This document shows positions 11,090-20,621 of a stretch of DNA of 64,000 bases, piece after piece. Both the position numbers and the translations under genes were made by a program. Source of the stretch: Prasinococcaceae sp. CCMP 1430 (taxonomy: Eukaryota; Prasinodermophyta; Palmophyllophyceae; Prasinococcales; Prasinococcaceae). Position 1 is the stretch's first letter. Each line of letters starts with the position of its first letter. The notes beneath the pieces are model-generated. The model had not been told where the DNA came from. It saw nothing but the letters and a program-made list of their open reading frames with translations, and did not search any database. The stretch covers positions 153,275-217,274 of the forward strand of contig RQSC01000028.1 in the NCBI GenBank assembly GCA_013416795.1, given 5' to 3'.

Positions 11090-11458
11090 GCTCCACCTCG
11101 CCGAACAGAGCCCAGGGACGTCGCTTTTGGCAGACGTAGCGCGTGAGACGCGTCACCCAGAGTTGTACAGATGATATGCTCTAAAACTTTGTCTCAAGGA
11201 CAGACTACATGGGAGGTCTACTAGCTAGAGGCGCCAACGGGGCGCGCGTGCGCACGCGCGGATGACATCTTTGATGTTTCCTCCTGCGGCTTCGAGACGC
11301 TCCGAACCCAAACCCGATATGCAATGAATCCACCATCAAATATCATCCTGCGCTTCGAACCCAAACGCGACGTGCCATGAATGCACCATCAAATATCATT
11401 NGCGGCTCGCGCGGCGCGGCGCGGCGCGGGGCGGCGGGACGCGGGCGAGACAGCCGGC
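11090..11458. other. spacer with imperfect tandem repeat and a single-N join
   Basis: No gene was recognised. From about 11302 to 11400 a unit of about 53 bp containing CGAACCCAAAC and CACCATCAAATATCAT occurs twice in tandem, and the second copy ends against a lone N at 11401. The repeat lies upstream of the gene starting at 11459, in the AT-richest part of the region. Confidence 0.5.
11302..11400 (+). repeat. two-copy tandem repeat of about 53 bp
   Basis: Copy 1 reads CGAACCCAAACCCGATATGCAATGAATCCACCATCAAATATCATC and copy 2 is CGAACCCAAACGCGACGTGCCATGAATGCACCATCAAATATCAT, with a short CTGCG(C/G)TT linker before each. Only a few substitutions separate them. They could be duplicated promoter elements or an assembly overlap at the N. 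Confidence 0.7.
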
Positions 11459-12256
11459 ATGGGCATGTTCGACCGCGCAAAGATCATGAAGCAGGCGTCG
11501 GACGCCGCGTCCAAGGTGCGCGCAGGGGGATCGCGGGCGAGGGCGCGGGCGCAGGCGCGGGCACGAGCGTGGGCGCGGGCGTGCTGGGCAGAGCATGGCC
11601 GAGGTGTTGGGGAGGGGGGGAGGGCGCGAGCGAGCCGCCTCTCATGACGCGCGGAGCCATGGGCGATGCTCGCGAGCGTCCGAGCGCACGTGAGCATGTG
11701 AATGTGCAGAGGTAGAGAGTAAACCTGCAGCGCATGTGCGTCTGCTGACCCAATGGCACGCGTACCCTCGTACGCGTACGTGCGTGCTCGCATGCGCGAC
11801 AGGCGACGACGGCCGCGGCAGCTGCGAAGGACAGTGCCGTCAAGGCGGCGAAGGAGCAGTACGAGAAGACTCGACCGCAAGTCACCGCTTTCGTCGCAGA
11901 AAAGCGCGCGCAGGCCGCCCCGATGGCGGCCAATGCGTGCCGCGAGCTCGAGGGTGAGGCAAAGGCGTTCCTCAAGTCGCCGACCGGGCAGTGGCTCAAG
12001 GAGAATCCGAAGGTGTGTGGACTATGCGCGCTCGCGCAAGCGCGTGCGCGCGCTCGCGTCCCGCCTGGCTGACGTACTCACGTCGTGCTCGTGCGTGCAG
12101 ACTGTCATCGCGCTGCTTGGTGTGCTGGCGGCCATCGGCGTGCCCGGCGCAGCTGCGCTCAGCACCGGCGTGCAGCTGGCGGGCGTCGTGCCGCTGCTCA
12201 CGCCGCTGTTGGCACTCTTCGAGACCACTGCGCCAATGTTCGCGCACCTCGTGTAA
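11459..12256 (+). CDS. small amphipathic-helix protein with hydrophobic C-terminal hairpin-like region
   Basis: Exons 11459..11515, 11803..12012 and 12101..12256 give 140 residues, all in phase 0 with CAG-type acceptors. The first 90 residues are Ala/Lys/Glu-rich amphipathic helix (for example AAAKDSAVKAAKEQYEKTRP), similar in texture to LEA or apolipoprotein-like helices. Residues 91-140 form a continuous hydrophobic region with internal Pro and Gly (TVIALLGVLAAIGVPGAAAL, then GVVPLLTPLLALFETTAP). That arrangement could sit in a membrane or on a lipid droplet, as in oleosin-like and algal droplet proteins, but this is inference from composition only. No conserved family was recognised. The gene is complete, and the single N at 11401 lies 58 bp before its ATG. 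Confidence 0.62.
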
Positions 12257-12504
12257 GGGATGTCTGCGAGGGTGTAGGCACGCTGCGGTCGCGCGCACTT
12301 GCGCACGCGCGCGCGCGCGCGCGCAGTACTAGTGACTCTTTTTCCGTAGCAAGAGCACGCTTCATGGAGACGGCCCCGCGGGCGAGCTGAGAGTGCGCAC
12401 GCAACTGATGAAGCTTCTGCGGACGCGCGCGCGACACGGGGGCGTTTGCGTGCGTGCGCTGTCACTTGCGTAAGTTTCGCGCCTGAGCAGCAGCGTGGCC
12501 TCGC

Positions 12505-12639
12505 TTACTCGATTGTGAGCAGCACGCTGCCCGCATCGACAAGCTCGCCCTCCGACACCATAAGCTTGACGGTGCCGGCGGAGCGCGCGATGGTCTTCGA
12601 TTCCGTCTTCATGGACTCGATGGCGACGACGGGCCCCCC
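12505..12639 (-). CDS. orphan terminal exon encoding the end of a biotinyl domain (biotin-dependent carboxylase, possibly urea carboxylase)
   Basis: This last exon of 44 codons encodes GGPVVAIESMKTE and continues to GELVDAGSVLLTIE and a stop. It is the second half of a biotin carboxyl carrier fold, with Lys of ESMKTE as the biotinylated residue. The S/A-M-K-T-E form is seen in urea carboxylase-type enzymes as opposed to the A-M-K-M of most others, so that family is the best guess. The exon is preceded by a usable AG acceptor in phase 0. No upstream exon encoding the first half-barrel, the biotin carboxylase or the carboxyltransferase is present between here and the N at 13194. The gene is therefore 5'-truncated in this assembly. 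Confidence 0.7.
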   Translation of the reverse strand, partial: GGPVVAIESMKTESKTIARSAGTVKLMVSEGELVDAGSVLLTIE

Positions 12640-12779
12640 CTCATCCAACAAGACAGTGCGAGCCGCGGCCGCGGCGCTCCAGGGGCTGCCACAGCCCCCG
12701 GACCCACCCAGCCGCCGGCCGCCGCCCCCCCAGCTGCGGAGTTCCCCACCTCCCAAAAACAACAACAACAAGGCACTCA

Positions 12780-13015
12780 CATGCGCGCACACGCACACAA
12801 GCACGCGCGCGCGCGGGTACGCACACGCACACGCACGCACACGCATGCACACTCGTGCTCTGGTTCAGACTCGCTCCGAAGGGCGCGACTCCGAGGTCAG
12901 ACACGTCGCACGCACACGCACGCACACGCATGCACACGCATGCCTCATGGCCAGGTTCAGGGTTCAGATTCGCTCCGATGCATGGCGCGACTTCGAGGTC
13001 AAACACAGTGAAAAG
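12780..13015 (+). repeat. CA/CG microsatellites with a 99-bp tandem duplication
   Basis: Alternating ACGCACAC/ATGCACAC runs flank two copies of a GGTTCAGAYTCGCTCCGA segment at 12862 and 12961. Each copy is followed by a GCGCGACTYCGAGGTCARACAC segment. The copies differ at several bases, so this is an old local duplication. It lies in what should be the intron upstream of the biotinyl exon. Confidence 0.7.
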
Positions 13016-13193
13016 TCTTCCATTCAATCGCGCCCTCGGAGCGCCGCGGCTCATAACACCGCACCTCGCGCGCGCGCGCGCGTGCTCGCGCCAACGGCCG
13101 CGCGCGCGCGCCCCTTCGCGGCTCGGGGAACGGGCGCGTCCCAACAATTCCAATTTGCGGGGCGAAAAGCGCCGTTGCGGACCCATATTTTTG

Positions 13194-13194
13194 N
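13194..13194. other. single N, probable contig join
   Basis: The biotinyl-domain gene on the minus strand and the secreted-protein gene on the plus strand both lose their 5' ends at this base. A single ambiguous base would not do this. Confidence 0.6.
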
Positions 13195-14195
13195 GCGGCG
13201 CCAGCGGCGCGGGCGCGCGCCCCGCTCGGGACGCTCCTCCTCCTCGCGCTCGCCGCCGCGTGCGGGTGCTATGCGCCGCGGGCAGCCACCGCGGAGCAAG
13301 ATTCCACGGGCGCAATATACAGGACGCACGAGAGCATACTAGTACGGCCTGATGCGGGCGAGCCCCCCCAGAACGCGGCCGCCCCCGAGCCAGCGCTGCC
13401 GCCGCCGAGCCCCGGCACCGGAGAGGACGTCACGGCCGAAGAGCTCTTGACGCTAGGAGATCAGGAAGCCTTCGGCGGGTCCGCAGAGCCATCCGTCGCC
13501 AACACTGGTGTGGAGGGCTCCATTGAAAGCGAGGCGGTGGCCAACGCGACACTGCTGCGTGGCAACTTCGACAGCTGCCTACAGTACGTGCATCGGGTAC
13601 GCAACGCCATGGTCAGCGGAGGCATGATCGGCGCCGAGATCGCGGCGCGCGCCACGTGGGACCTCGAAGGACTCGAAGCCGACCCCATCAACACGCCGTA
13701 CGTGTACTGCGGGCTGTTGTCATCGTCACAGTGGACTGGCACGACCCTCTTCGCCCATCCCTTCCTGCCCACGCCGTTCACCTTTGCCCAGGTACGTGCG
13801 ACCAGACGCGTGCATGGCCCGCGTGCGATGAGAGCGCCCCCTGAATGCCGCTTCGGCTGACACCGCGACCGCGATCGACCCGAATCCTGCGGTGCCACCC
13901 TGCGTCGGTACGAACTCTATCGTCGCGGCGCGCACAGGTCTTCCAAGACAGCCAAGATCAGTGGTATGATTGGTACGGCGCCGGTACAACCTTCAATCGC
14001 TGGATCCGCTCGACGATCGCCTTCGACTTGAGCGACGGCGCGGTCGTGCCTGAGTACGCCTTCTTTTCGCCACTCCTCGGCTTCAGCCCGAACGCCACGC
14101 TGAGGACATACTTTCTGCTCGTGCTCAACGATATTTCGCACAGGCTCGAGGGAGAGAGTCTCGCTCCGATACTCTGCGGTTGCGGGCCGCTGTGA
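13195..14195 (+). CDS. secreted protein of unknown function, 5' end missing
   Basis: Exons 13195..13791 (open to the N) and 13938..14195 give at least 284 residues. The visible N-terminus holds a signal-peptide-like core (LGTLLLLALAAACGCYA) and a probable cleavage site before AATAEQ, so it should enter the secretory pathway. A Pro/Glu-rich linker follows (about residues 45-80), then a compact acidic domain with NFDSCLQYVHRVRNAM, YVYCGLLSSSQWTGTTL and, after the 146-bp intron, QDQWYDWYGAGTTFNRWI and YFLLVLNDISHRLEG. It contains NxS/T sites. I do not recognise the family. The initiating Met must lie beyond the N at 13194. The gene converges on the repeat-rich surface-protein gene. Confidence 0.6.
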
Positions 14196-14477
14196 CAGGT
14201 GGACGGACAGTCCGCGCCAGGTGCTATCACCGTGGCCGCCGTGCGCTCCTTCGCTCGCGGAACCACAGCGCGCGCAGAGAGAGATCATAGTCATGTAGTG
14301 CCGTTGGTGTTTTTTTTTGCTCTTAAATTGTGCTCGCAGGTGTGCTCGCTTTGTCGTGCGCGGACCATGCGCCGCTCCACCGCCCCGTCGATGGTGTCAA
14401 TTGTGTGCGTGCAGTGAGGTGGTGATGCGGACGCGTCGTTGGTGCTGGTTCGCGCTGTGAGCACCGTTTTCGTGTGC

Positions 14478-16511
14478 TCAACCGCCTCCGGCATCTGCAG
14501 CGTCTTGTGCGTCTTCCTCATCTTCTCGGTCCTCTCGCGCCTGTTGCTGCTCTAGCAGCGCCTGCAAGACCGCGAAGCTCTCCTTCCAGGGGTCCGTGCC
14601 GTCCGCGCCGTCGTGTTCGTGCCGAATTACGGATTCGGCCGCCTCGGCGACCTCCGGCTCGCGAGTCACGCGATTGAAGCGGCCCGTCCCTGCTGCAATG
14701 AGCGCGACGTCGGAGCTCGAGGCCGGATCAAACGGCGCGCGCGTGGGCGTCCGGGTGACGTAGTCGAGGCGAGTGGGTGCAGGCGTGGGTGGCAAGGTCG
14801 GAGCGCGCGTGACTCCATCCGGCAGAGGCACGCTGAGCTCGCTGAACGCCGTCTCTGAGACTGGGCTCTTTGTCGCCGTCGGGCTCACCGTCGGGAGATC
14901 GCCGGGGGGCGTCACCAAGACGTCGCCCGTGCCACCCATACCTGCGGTAGCTGTTGCAGGCGCGGGCTTTGGAGCGGGTGCGGGCGAAGGGGCTGGCAAA
15001 GGGCCTGGCGAAGGGGAAGGAGCGGGCTGGGGGCCGGGCTGAGGGGCGGGATGGGGGGCGGGTGCAGGCTTCGGAGCGGGCTTCGGAGCGGGCGCGGGGA
15101 TCGGTGCTGGCTTTGGTGCCGGTGCGGGTGCAGGCGCGGGCTTCGGAGCGGGCGCCGGTGCGGGCTTCGGAGCGGGCGCCGGCGCGGGCCTCGGAGCGGG
15201 CTTTGGAGCCGGCGCAGGCATAGGGGCCGGCTTCGGCGCAGGTGCGGGTTCGGGACCCGGCTTCGGCGCGGGCGCTGGCACAGGCGCGGGGGCGGGAGCG
15301 GGCAATAGCCCAGACCCGGGCCCAAGTCCGGGTGCCTGCTCTGCCGGCATCGGCTTGGGAGCGGGCTCCGGTAGCGGTGAAGCCGACGGGGCTGCGGACG
15401 GGGCTTCCGACGGAGCTGCCGATGGAGACGCCGACGGCGCTGCCGATGGTGCCGCTGAGGGCGCTGCCGACGGCGCTGCTGAGGGCGCTGCCGATGGTGC
15501 CGCTGAGGGCGCTGCCGACGACGGCGCTGCTGTCGGCGCCGCTGTCGGCGCCGCTGTCGGCGCCGCCGTTGGCTCCGATGTGGGGGCCGTTGTTGGCGCC
15601 GCCGAAGGTGCTGCGGACGGGGCCAGCGTCGGCGCCGCAGAAGGTGCCGCTGTATCCGGCGCCGGCGCTGGCATTGGAGCAGGCTGCGGCAGGGGGGCCG
15701 CAGGGGGCGTCGGGTCGCACGGCCCTCCCACGAATCCGGCGCAGCAGTCGTCGAAGACCAGGCAGCTGACGTCACAGAAGCAGCTGGTTCCCGCCACGTT
15801 GTCTTGAATACCACTGCCACATGTCGAGGCTGTGCATTGCACCACCACGTTCTCGAGTTGGCCATCGGCGGCCACATTCCCACTCAGCACGCCATCAATG
15901 CCGCCCTCCGAGCCCGACGGCTGGTCGTCACCTGCCAGAAGACACGACCCACACACCTCACACGCTCCGGCGCAGCAGTCCTCCGTGATGACACACAACT
16001 TGTCACAGTAGCATGGCGCAACCGGCGCGAGAGAGTCTGCGCCGCCGCCACCGTTGCCAATCAAAGCGTCGTCCACTGCCTGCGCCACCGCGGCCCCCTC
16101 TTCTCCTCCAATGCCAAGCCCTGTCACAGCCCCGCCGTTGCAGTTGCTCGGCTGGCACACCTGCCGTGCCCTGGCCGCGGCATCCGAATCTGCTGCCGCG
16201 CCACCCCCCGCGCCCTCGCTCACCGCCAAGACAAAGGAGGGGGCCACGGGCGAGGGCTGCTGCTGCGGCGCTCCTCCTTGCTGGCCCGCCGAGCCGAGCG
16301 CGGCGCTCACCAGAAGCGCGGACAGCAGTAGCACCCCTCGCGCGCGGGCGAGGCGCGTCCCCGTTCCAGCTGCTCGTCTCCGCGCGCGCGCTCGCCGCAC
16401 GCCCGGCGCCGCTGCGCTTCTTGAGGCGAGGCCGCCAATGACACTGGCGATGGCAGTGACCGTGGCCTCACCACCAGCATCCCGACCAGTGGCTCGCATT
16501 GTGTTCCTCAT
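14478..16511 (-). CDS. cell-surface/secreted protein with two somatomedin-B-like Cys modules and long Ala-Pro repeats
   Basis: This is a 677-residue single-exon gene. A basic N-terminus leads to a signal or signal-anchor segment (GVLLLSALLVSAALGS, about 59-74). Two Cys modules follow: CYCDKLCVITEDCCAGACEVC and CFCDVSCLVFDDCCAGF. Both show the CxCDxxC...DCC pattern of somatomedin-B-like domains used in extracellular adhesion. Residues about 270-390 are PTAAPSAA-type repeats and about 390-545 are PAPAPKPAP repeats, comparable to hydroxyproline-rich wall or scale glycoproteins. The C-terminus has PTRxP motifs and an acidic Gln-rich end. The probable location is the cell surface, theca or scale matrix. 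The repeat DNA may carry copy-number errors. Confidence 0.72.
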   Translation of the reverse strand: MRNTMRATGRDAGGEATVTAIASVIGGLASRSAAAPGVRRARARRRAAGTGTRLARARGVLLLSALLVSAALGSAGQQGGAPQQQPSPVAPSFVLAVSEGAGGGAAADSDAAARARQVCQPSNCNGGAVTGLGIGGEEGAAVAQAVDDALIGNGGGGADSLAPVAPCYCDKLCVITEDCCAGACEVCGSCLLAGDDQPSGSEGGIDGVLSGNVAADGQLENVVVQCTASTCGSGIQDNVAGTSCFCDVSCLVFDDCCAGFVGGPCDPTPPAAPLPQPAPMPAPAPDTAAPSAAPTLAPSAAPSAAPTTAPTSEPTAAPTAAPTAAPTAAPSSAAPSAAPSAAPSAAPSAAPSAAPSAAPSASPSAAPSEAPSAAPSASPLPEPAPKPMPAEQAPGLGPGSGLLPAPAPAPVPAPAPKPGPEPAPAPKPAPMPAPAPKPAPRPAPAPAPKPAPAPAPKPAPAPAPAPKPAPIPAPAPKPAPKPAPAPHPAPQPGPQPAPSPSPGPLPAPSPAPAPKPAPATATAGMGGTGDVLVTPPGDLPTVSPTATKSPVSETAFSELSVPLPDGVTRAPTLPPTPAPTRLDYVTRTPTRAPFDPASSSDVALIAAGTGRFNRVTREPEVAEAAESVIRHEHDGADGTDPWKESFAVLQALLEQQQAREDREDEEDAQDAADAGGG
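14945..15680 (-). repeat. coding tandem repeats (Pro-Ala-Pro-Lys and Ala-Pro-Ser/Thr units)
   Basis: Hexa- to dodecanucleotide repeats encode PAPKPA units (about 14945-15310) and APSA/APTA units (about 15400-15680) inside the surface-protein gene. The reading frame is kept throughout, which argues for selection on the protein. Confidence 0.8.
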
Positions 16512-18154
16512 TCAGATCGCCGTCCAGCAGACGGACGCGACGAACGGCGAGGGGGCGCGCTCGCCTCCTGCCTGGCGACCTCGGCCTCTCGCCACCCTCG
16601 CACCGTCGGCACGCGCCGCGCCGCGCAGCCCCGCCCGGGGGCGTCCAGCCCGCTGGTCGACTGTGGCGGCCAGACCTCACAGCCCGACCGACCTTCAGCC
16701 AGCCGGAGAGCGCGAAGCGCCGCGCCTCGCGCGCGGCGCTCGTCTGCAGCGCCTGCGAGGGGCGCCGCAGGCGCGCTGTGGCGCACTCGCGCACTCGCGC
16801 GCGCGCGCGCAACGGCCCCCCCCTTTCGAATTCCCGCCTGCTGATCACCCCGCAGGCGAGGCCGCGCCGGCCCGGCCGCCGGAAAAAAAAAAACGCCGCG
16901 CCGATCCGATTGTTGCTCATCAATCCGTCGACCCATCCGATCCATCGATCGCTCCCCCACTCAATCAATGATCGCTCGCTCGACGCACGCCGCGCGAAGG
17001 AGGACCCCCCCCCCAAAAAAAACGCCCCGAAATCGATCGCGCGGCAGGCGATTATTTTGGTGTGTTTTTTTTTGCGTTTGCGTTTGCGTTTGCGTTCGCG
17101 TTTCCGCGCGCAAAGCGGCGAGTTCGCGGGGGCTCCTTCCTCAAGGGAACTCTCCCGTGGTGAATATATAAGTACATGGCAACCACGCGCACCTCGGACG
17201 CCCCCGGAAGAAAGACGTGCCGTGTCCGCTTCCGTTCCGTCGTTTCGGCGCGTCTTTTCCCCCACGTTTTCACCGTTTTTTTTTTGTTTTTTTTTTTGCC
17301 GGCGCGCGGATCGATCGATCGGCGCAACGCCGCGCCGCAAACTCTGCCGGACGACGGATTTTTTAACGCCGGGAGTTTGCGGCCGAAAACGGTCCGCGCC
17401 GCATTCGAGGCGATATCAAACCGCGGAAGCGCGCGCGCGCACACACGCGGGATGGAGTTTGCGGCTGCCGGCGCCGCGCGGCGGGGCGGCGGGCGGGAGG
17501 CGCGGCGGCCGCGGGCGCGCGCGCGAGCTCAGCCACGAGAGTCGCGAGGCCTGGCGGCAAACTTGTGTGCACGTGCCCGCCGCCGCGCCTGTTCGCGTGC
17601 GTGCGTATGACAGGCCCTCCCGCGCCGGTGCGGCGCCATCTGGACCCCAGGTGCACCAGCGCGTCTGGACCATTGTCTACAGTGGGTATCGATGAGTGCG
17701 AGGCGGCGCGGCAGCCGCGTGACGCGATAAGGTCAGCCCGTCAACTCCCCTGGCATGGTGCGCTCGCATCGATGCGTTCGTGCGCGCGCCACTATGAGCG
17801 CCACCAGCTGGCAGGAACTGTGTTTGTGTCAGTCTCTGCGCTATCTTTGCAACGGAGCTGTTGGTGACGAGTGGGCACATGCTGCGTGTCGTGGCACGTG
17901 CCATGAGTGCCCACGACACGAGAGCCTTCGAGGTGTGTCATGAACCCTGCGGTGCCCTGTACCGCAAAACGCGGCGCGAGCGCGTGCGGAGGAGCGCTTC
18001 AAGCCCGGGGCGCAGGGTGGCCGCATCGGCACGCACCGAGGCCGCGCGAGCGAGCGCTGGGCTGCGGGGCCGCGAGCGCGCTCTGGCGAGAGGGCCGCCC
18101 GGCATTCCCGTCTGTCTGGCGCCGGGTAGGATTACAGCACAGCTAGCCAGCGGC
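16512..18154. other. 1.6-kb region without a recognised gene
   Basis: Open frames here are Arg/Ala/Ser-rich and lack conserved sequence. Visible items are homopolymers (A10 near 16883, T runs near 17066 and 17278-17297), a TATATAA-like ATATATAAG at 17164-17172, a TTTGCG repeat (17075-17102), GGCGATATCAAAC near 17409-17421, and a strong hairpin at 17885-17920. It contains the 5' flank of the surface-protein gene and the 3' flank of the methyltransferase gene. A short or non-coding RNA gene cannot be excluded. Confidence 0.45.
17885..17920. other. inverted repeat / hairpin with palindromic GGCACGTGCC
   Basis: CGTGTCGTGG at 17885-17894 pairs perfectly with CCACGACACG at 17911-17920, and pairing continues for three more base pairs past a one-base bulge, leaving a loop of about 9 nt. 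The left arm overlaps the palindrome GGCACGTGCC, which includes a CACGTG box. It could be an RNA hairpin or a transcription-factor site. Confidence 0.5.
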
Positions 18155-20179
18155 CTAACGCGCGCCGGAGTCAGGCCCATCCGCGGACGGCCGGGCCTCC
18201 TCCGCTCTCCCCTCGCGCTGCTGCGGGGCGAAGATCTTGTAGTGGAGCAGGCGCGTGTCGACGCCGCCGACCACGAGAGGCACTTTGGTTTCGGCGCGCA
18301 TGCGCAGGTGGCGCGTGGCGCCGGGGTCTCCGCTGAGCGCGTAGCAGTCGCCGCCGCCCACCTCGCGACGCAGGAAGGCGGCGAGCGACTCCCACGAGCG
18401 CTGGGTGCCCGCCTCACCACCCTCGAGGCGCGCGCCCTCGCCGCCCCATGGCGGGTTGGTCACGCAAAGCTTGCGCCCGCCCGGCGCGAGCGTGAGCAGC
18501 GCCGCGTCCTCGTTCGACAGCTCGAGGGCCTCCTCCACTCGCGCGGCGGCGGCATCGCGCGCCGTCATGTGCACCGCCGCCGGGTGGATGTCGTTGCCCA
18601 CGATGCTGGCGCGCGGCAGGAGATCGCGCTCGCCGACCTCCGCCCGCTCGCACGCGTCGTCGTACACCGACGAGAACGCGGCCTTGTCGGCGTCGTGCCA
18701 CCGCAGGAAGGGCCACGCGTCAGCGCTCGGATTGCGACCGAGGCCCGGGGCTACGTCCGAGGCGATCAGCGCCGCCTCGATGAGGATCGCGCCCGAGCCA
18801 CACATGGGGTCGACGAGGTCGGGCAGCGGTTCCTCGGCCCCGCCCTCGCGCATCATAGGGGGGAAGTATCCTGCATGCAGCAGCATGCCCGCCGCGGCCG
18901 TCTCCGCCAGCGCCGCGCGATGCATCGACCCCGCCCGGTATCCACGCTTGTGCAGCGAGCCGCCGCTCATGTCGCGGTAGAGCTGCACCTCGCCACGATA
19001 GAACGTCGCGAAGAGCGGCAGATGCGCGTCGGAGCTGACCTCGGGGCGAGGGGGCTTGGGGCGACCCCACTCTCTCAGCTCGTCGCAGATCGCGTCCTTG
19101 ATGCGCGTGGACGCGAGCACCTGGTGCGAAGGCGCGCGCGACGCGCCGGCGGTCAGCGAAGCGCGCGCGCGCGCGCGCGCGCGCGCATGGCGAGGCGGAG
19201 CGCGTCGCCACACACCTGCGAGGTGAGCTCACCGCAGTCGCGCACGCGCGAGTCCACGGAGAAGGTTGCCACACCGATGAAGCTCTCGCCGTACGCGTCG
19301 GTCACCTCCACGTCGGGCAGGAGCTCATTCCAGTCCACGGCGTCGCGCGCGAAGGCGTACACCGCGTCGCCGGGCTCGAGCGCCTCGTCGAGGAATCCGC
19401 TGGCGAGGCGCTCCAACACACGCACCGCGGAGCGGCACCACAGGTTGGCGGCGTAGCCTACGGCGATGTCGCCGCGGAAGGATACGCCGGCGGAGTGCGC
19501 CTGCGGCACACGCACGCGCGCGGATCACGCCAGGGGCGCGGGTCAGTGCGCGGACTCGCGCGAGCGCTCGAATGCGGGCGCATACCTCCGTGCGCGCGCA
19601 GTGCGCACTCACCTCGACGCGATGCGCGCCCACGTACGGGCTGGCGAGCTCCTGCGCGAGCACGCGCTCGAAGCCCGGCATGCACGTCGCCCAGTACAGG
19701 CGCGTGCGCGGCGGCTCGGGCTGGATGCGAGCCGCGCGGAAGCCGGGCGTCGCGCTGAGGGGATGATGAGCGCGTCAGCATCCGGGGCACGGGCGGCGAG
19801 CACGCGCAGATACGCTCGCGCGAGCGCGCAAAGCTCCACGCACCTTGGCGTCGACGCGCCTGAGCCCCCTGCCCCCATGGCTGCGCCCGCGCCCGCGCCC
19901 GCCCCGTCGGCCGCCCACCAGTCGGATGCCTCCTGCTGGCCGTCATTGTCTCGCCGCTGGGGCGCACCGCCGCCACGTTCCCCGGAGTTCCAGCCAAGGC
20001 TCTCACGACCACGGCCCTGCTGGCCGCCCTCGCGCGCGCCCTCGCCTCTAGGCGTCTCGTAGCCGCGCTGCGGCGGGCGCTGCCTCTCCTGGCGCCCGCG
20101 TCCAGCGTAGCCGCCGCGCTCTCCACCGCCGAACTCGTCCCGCTGGGGGCGCGGCGGCCCGCGGTCGCGGCCGCCCCCA
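18155..20179 (-). CDS. THUMP/RlmL-like rRNA (guanine-N2) methyltransferase with RGG-rich N-terminus, 5' end in gap
   Basis: Exons (complement) from the gap edge 20179..19844, then 19754..19613, 19500..19216 and 19120..18155. The core matches the RlmL/Trm-type SAM-dependent N2-guanine methyltransferases. TRLYWATCMPGFERVLAQEL opens the fold, and GVSFRGDIAVGYAANLWCRS follows. YRDMSGGSLHKRGYR precedes the SAM motif DPMCGSGAILIEAAL, and the catalytic CVTNPPWGGEG replaces the usual NPPYG. Bacterial RlmL methylates 23S rRNA G2445, and algal homologues are often organellar. The first visible exon is instead Arg-Gly rich (RGG/RGRG, about 70 residues), an RNA-binding or nucleolar-type tail. All introns (89, 112 and 95 bp) join in phase. 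The start codon lies within or beyond the 442-bp gap. Confidence 0.82.
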
Positions 20180-20621
20180 NNNNNNNNNNNNNNNNNNNNN
20201 NNNNNNNNNNNNNNNNNNNNNNNNNNNNNNNNNNNNNNNNNNNNNNNNNNNNNNNNNNNNNNNNNNNNNNNNNNNNNNNNNNNNNNNNNNNNNNNNNNNN
20301 NNNNNNNNNNNNNNNNNNNNNNNNNNNNNNNNNNNNNNNNNNNNNNNNNNNNNNNNNNNNNNNNNNNNNNNNNNNNNNNNNNNNNNNNNNNNNNNNNNNN
20401 NNNNNNNNNNNNNNNNNNNNNNNNNNNNNNNNNNNNNNNNNNNNNNNNNNNNNNNNNNNNNNNNNNNNNNNNNNNNNNNNNNNNNNNNNNNNNNNNNNNN
20501 NNNNNNNNNNNNNNNNNNNNNNNNNNNNNNNNNNNNNNNNNNNNNNNNNNNNNNNNNNNNNNNNNNNNNNNNNNNNNNNNNNNNNNNNNNNNNNNNNNNN
20601 NNNNNNNNNNNNNNNNNNNNN
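20180..20621. other. assembly gap (442 N)
   Basis: A run of N hides the 5' ends of two divergent genes: the methyltransferase on the left and the short-chain dehydrogenase on the right. Confidence 0.99.

Noticed and set aside
11302-11400. Telomeric or transposon-end repeat
   Set aside because: Two copies only, no terminal inverted repeat, no transposase; better read as duplicated promoter sequence or an assembly overlap.
12780-13015. CRISPR-like spaced repeats
   Set aside because: Only two degenerate copies with CA microsatellite spacers, in a eukaryotic intron.
17861-19456. Plus-strand open frame of about 530 codons opposite the methyltransferase
   Set aside because: The minus strand has intron signals and catalytic motifs; the plus frame has none.
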